Origin: a virus
Strand: one strand, 5' to 3'
Length of the DNA: 34,152 nt
Virus record (IMG/VR): IMGVR_UViG_3300046787_000037
Span: 1 to 34,152 of that record
A program made the position numbers and the translations under genes. Numbering within the stretch: the first letter of the stretch is position 1; every line of letters starts with the position of its first letter. Below are positions 29,628 to 34,152 of this stretch, piece by piece. The notes beneath the pieces were generated by a model that ran no database searches, was not told the origin of the DNA, and worked only from the letters and a program-made list of their open reading frames with translations.

Positions 29628-29975
29628 ATGTCAAATACAACAGTATTTAGAATTGCAGGGGTCACAACAGCCATTTCGGTTGGTGCGACTTCAACAATTG
29701 CTATTCCAATTACTACCAACACCAATGACCAGGTTAACTATTGCTCATTCATTAACACGGGTGCAACCTATGTTTCGGTGAATATTGGCGATACTAACGT
29801 GGCTGCTGCCGTGTTGCCTGTAAGCGGGTCAACCACAGGAAACTTTGTGTTACCCGCTTCTATGACAGTTCCAATTGTCCTGGCTGTCCCTGCTACAACC
29901 TTTTACGTTCGCATGATTGGTTCAGCCTCTGGCCCATCAATCGTTTATGTGACCCCCGTTGGCGATCAAAGCTAA
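29628..29975 (+). CDS. Putative small virion protein (unknown)
   Basis: 115 residues, Thr/Val/Ala-rich, with a beta pattern (TTAISVGATSTIAIPITTNT; VLAVPATTFYVRMIGSASGP). No recognised family. The composition matches the flanking proteins, so it is probably a structural decoration or fibre-base component. It ends 12 bases before the next gene. Confidence 0.55.
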   Translation: MSNTTVFRIAGVTTAISVGATSTIAIPITTNTNDQVNYCSFINTGATYVSVNIGDTNVAAAVLPVSGSTTGNFVLPASMTVPIVLAVPATTFYVRMIGSASGPSIVYVTPVGDQS

Positions 29976-29987
29976 AGGAAAAAACCC

Positions 29988-30530
29988 ATGTCAAGCACTA
30001 ATTCTGTTGCATATACATCATCTACAAATCTTGTCCCTGTGCAAGCTGAGTTCAATTCAGCTGGTGTTTGCGTGGGTTTGGTTGGCCCAGGCGGGGCTTA
30101 TTTCAGCCCCCCTCTTACTGGCACAACCATTGATAACACCGTCATTGGCGGCATAACCCCTGCGGCTGTGACTGGCACAGACGTTTATGCGTCTGAGGAA
30201 ATCGGTTACAACGCCTCTGCCCAGGGTACGGTTACCCAGGCCACAAGCAAGTCCACAGGCGTGACATTGAACAAATCCTCTGGTCGGATCACAATGAACA
30301 ACGCTTCATTGGCAGCTGGCGCAACGGTTTTGTTTACCCTGACAAACAGCACTTTGTCTGCTAAAGATGTGTTGATTGTGAATGTGGGCAGCGGTGGCAC
30401 TTCAGGCGCTTACTGGCCTTACGTTGCAAACGTGGCTGCTGGTTCTGCGGTTATCGGTGTTTACAACAACACAGCTAGTCCATTGGCTGAAGCTATCGTT
30501 ATCAATTACGCTATCATTCACGGGGCATAA
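29988..30530 (+). CDS. Putative head-fibre or tail-associated protein
   Basis: 180 residues. An N-terminal segment NLVPVQAEFNSAGVCVGLVG is followed by a DNTVIGG segment and a C-terminal beta-rich domain (ITMNNASLAAGATVLFTLTN; DVLIVNVGSGGTSGAYWPYV). The PVQA-x-FN motif recurs at the start of the next protein, which suggests both dock on the same virion part. The C-terminal domain looks like a small lectin- or head-fibre-type fold, but no family was assigned. Confidence 0.6.
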   Translation: MSSTNSVAYTSSTNLVPVQAEFNSAGVCVGLVGPGGAYFSPPLTGTTIDNTVIGGITPAAVTGTDVYASEEIGYNASAQGTVTQATSKSTGVTLNKSSGRITMNNASLAAGATVLFTLTNSTLSAKDVLIVNVGSGGTSGAYWPYVANVAAGSAVIGVYNNTASPLAEAIVINYAIIHGA

Positions 30531-30533
30531 AAC

Positions 30534-32768
30534 ATGGCTGACCCCGCCACAACGGTAGATCAAAACATTCTGCCTGTTCAGGCGCTGTTTAACCTTGATA
30601 ATTCGTTTAATACGTTTATCGGTCAGGGTCAGCCTTTCTACGCCACAGTCAACCCGTCCCAATCGGGTCTGAACATTACGAATAGCACAATTAACAGCAC
30701 CACAATCGGTGCTACTGTGCCATCTACGGGTGTTTTTACAAACATTTTGGCAACAACAGGGCAAGTCACAACTACCCCAAGTGGCAACACAGACATTGCC
30801 AACAAACAATATGTTGACGCTGTTGCAGCAGGGCTAAACCCCAAGCAAGCGGTCAAATGCGCCACAACTGCGTCAATCACGCTGTCTGGCCTCCAAACAA
30901 TCGACACTTACACCACATTGGCGGGTGATCGTGTTTTGGTTAAGAATCAGGGAACATCGTCAGAGAACGGCATTTATGTGGCTTCTGCATCTGCGTGGAC
31001 ACGAGCCACAGACATGGATGTGTGGGCAGAAGTGCCAGGCGCTTATGCGGTTGTTCTATACGGTGGTCAGGCTCAAACTGCGTGGGTTTCCACTTCATCT
31101 GACACGGGAACAATCAACGTCACCCCGATCACGTTTGTTCAGTTTGCGGGAAACAGCACATATTTTGCGGGAACGGGTTTAAGTCTAGCAGCAAATACGT
31201 TTTCAATTACAAACACAGGCGTGACAGCTGCGTCCTATGGGTCTGCATCTAAGACCTTGACAGCGACAGTCAACGCACAAGGCCAATTGACCGCCTTGGC
31301 AGACACAAACATTGCCATTGCAAACACTCAAGTTTCTGGCTTGGGAACAATGTCCACTCAAAATGCTAATTCTGTGACTATCACGGGTGGGACGTTAGAT
31401 GGGGTTACGATTGGTGGCACGACTGCTGGTGCAATAACAGGCACAACCATAACCGCAACCACTTTTAATGGCGCAGGGACGGGTTTAACGGGTACTGCAA
31501 GCGGTTTATCCATTGGTGGGAATGCTGCCACAGCGACAACTGCAACAACGGCTACAACTGCCACAACCGCAACAAATTTAGCGGGTGGTGCAACGGGTTC
31601 TGTGCCTTACCAAAGCGGTGTGGCAACAACAGCAATGTTGGCTGCTGGCTCAAACGGTCAAGTTTTAACCCTAGCAAGCGGTGTTCCATCTTGGGCAACC
31701 CCCACAACAGGGACTGTGACTTCTGTCAGCGGTACAGGGACGGTTTCAGGAATTAGCTTGTCAGGAACGGTCACCAGTTCTGGAAGCCTGACATTGGGTG
31801 GCAGTCTTGATCTGTCATCACCTCCCGTTATTGGTGGAACAACACCCAACACAATCACAGGCACAACGATCACGGCAAACACAAAGTTTGTCAGTTCATA
31901 TTTTGACGCTTCAGGCTCTGGCGGTGGTTCATTAAGAACTGCAAGTGGAACGGCTGTGTTGCAATGGGGTGCGGGCGGTGGAACGAATCTAACGCTTGAC
32001 GGTGCATTCAACATGAATCCCGCCAACTCAGCAATTTCTATTGCGCCAACAGGCACAGGAACGCTGACGATCAACCCCGCCACAGCGGGAACGATCAACG
32101 CCATGTCAATTGGTTTGACAACATCGGCTGCGGCTAAGTTCACAGACTTGAACTTGACAGGCACTTTGTCGGCTAATGGTTCATCAGGCACAACAGGCCA
32201 AGTGCTTCAGTCTAACGGTGCATCAGCCCCAACATGGGTGACCCCAACTGCTTACGCAACGGTTACTGATGACACGACAACCAATGCAACCCGTTATCCG
32301 CTGTTTGCAGCCGCTACAGCGGGTAATTTAACGACTGAGTATGTCAGCTCTACCAAGTACCAATTTAACCCCTCTACAGGCATTCTGACAGCTACAGGGT
32401 TCAGCGGTTCAGGTGCTAATCTGACAAGCATTCCAAACGCGGCATTGGTTAACTCAAGCGTCACGATTGGATCAACCACAATTGCCTTGGGTGCGTCATC
32501 TACGACTTTGGCGGGGCTGACTTCTGTCACATCAACAACCTTTGTGGGTGATCTGTCGGGTAATGCAACAAGCGCAACGACAGCGACAACTGCAACAAAC
32601 GCAACAAATGTGGGCGTGACCGATAACACGACAACGAATGCAACCTATTACCCAACATTTGTAAGCAACACAACGGGTAATTTGCCGATCACGGTTTCAT
32701 CCACAAAGTTAAAATACAACCCAAGCACAGGCGCATTAACCGCCAATCAGCTAATCATTGCACCGTAA
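30534..32768 (+). CDS. Large tail-fibre or fibre-shaft protein
   Basis: 744 residues. The N-terminal ILPVQALFNLDNSFNTFIGQ is shared in part with the previous protein. A T7-phage-like cap region (KQYVDAVAAGLNPKQAVKCA, then NGIYVASASAWTRATDMDVW) is followed by a very long Thr/Gly/Ala/Ser-rich shaft with simple repeats (such as ATTATTATTATN). The C-terminal end is short and has no chaperone domain. It is probably a structural fibre that may need the next protein for assembly. Confidence 0.75.
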   Translation: MADPATTVDQNILPVQALFNLDNSFNTFIGQGQPFYATVNPSQSGLNITNSTINSTTIGATVPSTGVFTNILATTGQVTTTPSGNTDIANKQYVDAVAAGLNPKQAVKCATTASITLSGLQTIDTYTTLAGDRVLVKNQGTSSENGIYVASASAWTRATDMDVWAEVPGAYAVVLYGGQAQTAWVSTSSDTGTINVTPITFVQFAGNSTYFAGTGLSLAANTFSITNTGVTAASYGSASKTLTATVNAQGQLTALADTNIAIANTQVSGLGTMSTQNANSVTITGGTLDGVTIGGTTAGAITGTTITATTFNGAGTGLTGTASGLSIGGNAATATTATTATTATTATNLAGGATGSVPYQSGVATTAMLAAGSNGQVLTLASGVPSWATPTTGTVTSVSGTGTVSGISLSGTVTSSGSLTLGGSLDLSSPPVIGGTTPNTITGTTITANTKFVSSYFDASGSGGGSLRTASGTAVLQWGAGGGTNLTLDGAFNMNPANSAISIAPTGTGTLTINPATAGTINAMSIGLTTSAAAKFTDLNLTGTLSANGSSGTTGQVLQSNGASAPTWVTPTAYATVTDDTTTNATRYPLFAAATAGNLTTEYVSSTKYQFNPSTGILTATGFSGSGANLTSIPNAALVNSSVTIGSTTIALGASSTTLAGLTSVTSTTFVGDLSGNATSATTATTATNATNVGVTDNTTTNATYYPTFVSNTTGNLPITVSSTKLKYNPSTGALTANQLIIAP

Positions 32769-32777
32769 GGAAACATC

Positions 32778-34152
32778 ATGGGAACTTTAGTCTTTCAGGC
32801 AACACTAGGCGGTGCGGTCAATATCATTGGCCCAAACATTGCCTCAACCATTAACTTTACCCTCCCAAGCGCTGATGGCTCAAGCGGTCAGACTTGGACA
32901 ACCAACGGCAGCGGGGTTTTGTCATTTGGAACGTTGGGAATTGGTGGTGGCGGTACAGGCCAAACAACTGCGACAGCTGCGTTTAATGCTTTAGCCCCTA
33001 GCCAAACGGGTAATTCAGGCAAATATCTGACCACAGACGGGACTAATACGTCTTGGGCAACAAATGCGGGTGGTGATGTAGTTGGCCCATCATCTGCAAC
33101 AGATAACGCCTTGGCACGTTTTGACACGACTACTGGCAAACTGATTCAGAATTCTGTTGGCATCTTAAGTGATGCGGGTGTGTTGACTGGCTTGACTGGC
33201 CTCACATCGTCTGGCTCAATCACTTTTTCAGGATTGACTTCTGGGCGTGTCACATACGCAAGCACAGGCGGTTTATTGACTGACTCAGCTAACTTGCTTT
33301 ATAGCGGTACTGACTTGACTGTTTATGGCGTAACTGTAGGCCGTGGTGCGGGTGCTGTATCTACCAATACTGCGGTGGGTGCTGGTGCTATAGCCGCAAC
33401 TGCTACTGGAATTAGAAACGTAGCTGTTGGTAATACTGCACTAACTGCTCTTACATCTGGAAATAATAATGTTGGAGTTGGTTTTCAAGCTGGAGCTGGA
33501 ATTACTTCTGGAAGCCAAAATATTGGACTTGGTAGTTTTGCACTTAGCTCAAACACAACTGCCAATAGCAATGTATCTATTGGTTATGCTTCACTTTTAT
33601 TCAACAGCACAGGATCTAACAATACTGCACTAGGCGACTCTGCCCTGTACTCCAACACCACAGCATCAAGCAACACCGCTGTAGGTTATCAGGCGGGGTA
33701 TAGCAACACTACAGGCGGCGTAACTGCTTTTGGTTATGGTGCTTTGTATGCCAACACCACAGCAACCGCCAATACAGCGGTAGGCTTGCAGGCTAGTTAT
33801 CAAAATACGACTGGCGCTTATAACGTTGCTCTTGGTCAGCAGACGCTTTACACCAGCACCACGGGTTCTAATAACACTGCACTTGGCTATGCCGCACTTT
33901 ACCTAAACACTACTGGATCCAACAACGTTGCTATTGGTGGACTTGGTGGTTCGGCTACTTCGTTAAACTCAAATACAACTGGCTCAAACAACGTGGCTGT
34001 TGGTAATGGGTCATTAGGGTTAAACACTACAGCATCTAACAACACGGCTGTAGGTTATCAGGCGGGGTATAGCAACACTACTGGTACAAATACTGTGGCA
34101 ATTGGCTATCAAGCAGGATTCAGTAATTCAACCAGTAACAACAATGTATTTA
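32778..34152 (+). CDS. Tail fibre, N-terminal part (continues at window start)
   Basis: The frame is open from the ATG at 32778 to the window end (458 codons) and continues in frame from base 2. The first ~190 residues are Gly/Thr/Ser-rich shaft (for example GGGGTGQTTATAAFNAL). From about residue 190 there are some 14-16 copies of a repeat near N-T-A-V-G-x-x-A-L-x-x-N-T-T-G-S-N, comparable to YadA-head beta-roll repeats. Some copies are almost identical in DNA (33677-33712 and 34048-34083). It ends in the S74 chaperone domain encoded at 452-754. This is the best candidate receptor-binding fibre. Confidence 0.88.
   Translation, partial: MGTLVFQATLGGAVNIIGPNIASTINFTLPSADGSSGQTWTTNGSGVLSFGTLGIGGGGTGQTTATAAFNALAPSQTGNSGKYLTTDGTNTSWATNAGGDVVGPSSATDNALARFDTTTGKLIQNSVGILSDAGVLTGLTGLTSSGSITFSGLTSGRVTYASTGGLLTDSANLLYSGTDLTVYGVTVGRGAGAVSTNTAVGAGAIAATATGIRNVAVGNTALTALTSGNNNVGVGFQAGAGITSGSQNIGLGSFALSSNTTANSNVSIGYASLLFNSTGSNNTALGDSALYSNTTASSNTAVGYQAGYSNTTGGVTAFGYGALYANTTATANTAVGLQASYQNTTGAYNVALGQQTLYTSTTGSNNTALGYAALYLNTTGSNNVAIGGLGGSATSLNSNTTGSNNVAVGNGSLGLNTTASNNTAVGYQAGYSNTTGTNTVAIGYQAGFSNSTSNNNVF
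33677..33712 (+). repeat. Internal copy of the terminal repeat sequence
   Basis: These 36 bases equal bases 1-36 of the window, and 34048-34083 matches from the third base onward. They encode an AVGYQAGYSNTT unit of the fibre repeat array. The near-identity of separate units suggests recent duplication or recombination, and it leaves the true unit number uncertain in assembly. Confidence 0.7.
34047..34152. repeat. Terminal overlap, right copy
   Basis: Identical to bases 2-107. In a circular genome one copy should be removed. The junction lies within the tail-fibre repeat array. Confidence 0.85.

Noticed and set aside
31658-32191. Minus-strand open frame (177 codons) under the fibre shaft
   Set aside because: It is a Val/Pro-rich shadow of a Thr/Gly-rich repeat region, with no ribosome site.
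33370-34152. Regular repeats resembling a CRISPR or minisatellite
   Set aside because: The repeats are in frame, vary at the codon level and encode a beta-roll fibre. There are no unique spacers of fixed length.

Overview
The window looks like an essentially complete genome of a short-tailed (podovirus-type) phage with a P22-like virion, assembled as a circular permutation. The last 106 bases (34047-34152) equal bases 2-107. The tail-fibre reading frame leaving the right end re-enters in frame at the left end, so the closed genome would be about 34.05 kb. The host is not shown directly. The Cpn10-like chaperonin, the 3TM holin with an M15 endolysin, and the RusA, NinB and ERF genes fit a Gram-negative (proteobacterial) host. 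A freshwater betaproteobacterium is only a guess. No tRNA, CRISPR array, insertion sequence or integrase was recognised.

Layout. (1) 20.65-34.15 kb continuing through 0-12.96 kb, plus strand: a small-gene block (zeta-type P-loop kinase, Cys-rich/AT-hook protein, GroES-like co-chaperonin, tiny proteins), then terminase small and large subunits, portal, scaffold-like protein and P22-type coat protein. After a terminator come decoration/fibre proteins and two long tail fibres, the second ending in a self-cleaving S74 chaperone domain. Then follow gp4-like and gp10-like tail-closure proteins, three candidate ejection proteins (one with a transglycosylase domain), a collar-type fibre protein and a lysis cassette ending in an M15 endolysin. 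(2) 12.94-17.56 kb, minus strand: early genes. These are an LPD29 protein first, then a string of tiny proteins, then a recombination set (ERF annealing protein, lambda-exo/YqaJ nuclease, SSB-like protein) and two small DNA- or zinc-binding proteins. (3) 17.70-20.47 kb, plus strand: a 52-residue Cro-like regulator, a DUF1376 replication protein, RusA resolvase, glutaredoxin, NinB, a zinc ribbon and a YbcO-like HNH nuclease.

The most interesting region is the divergent control region at 17.57-17.70 kb. Two good sigma70-type promoters face away from each other. Three copies of a TTAAG-N4-CTTAA element lie in about 90 bp, arranged like a lambda or P22 operator. The cro-like gene appears to start at its own transcription start, so its message would be leaderless. 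The same operator, -10 and leader unit recurs upstream of two more leftward genes (16.17 and 16.43 kb), which suggests a small phage-encoded regulon. No CI/C2-type repressor or integrase was found beside it.

Other notable points are three copies of one inserted domain in the gp4-like and gp10-like proteins, an exact decapeptide repeat flanking the transglycosylase domain, several overlapping gene pairs, a tandem pair of diverged paralogues after the tail fibre, and several real genes of under 60 codons.
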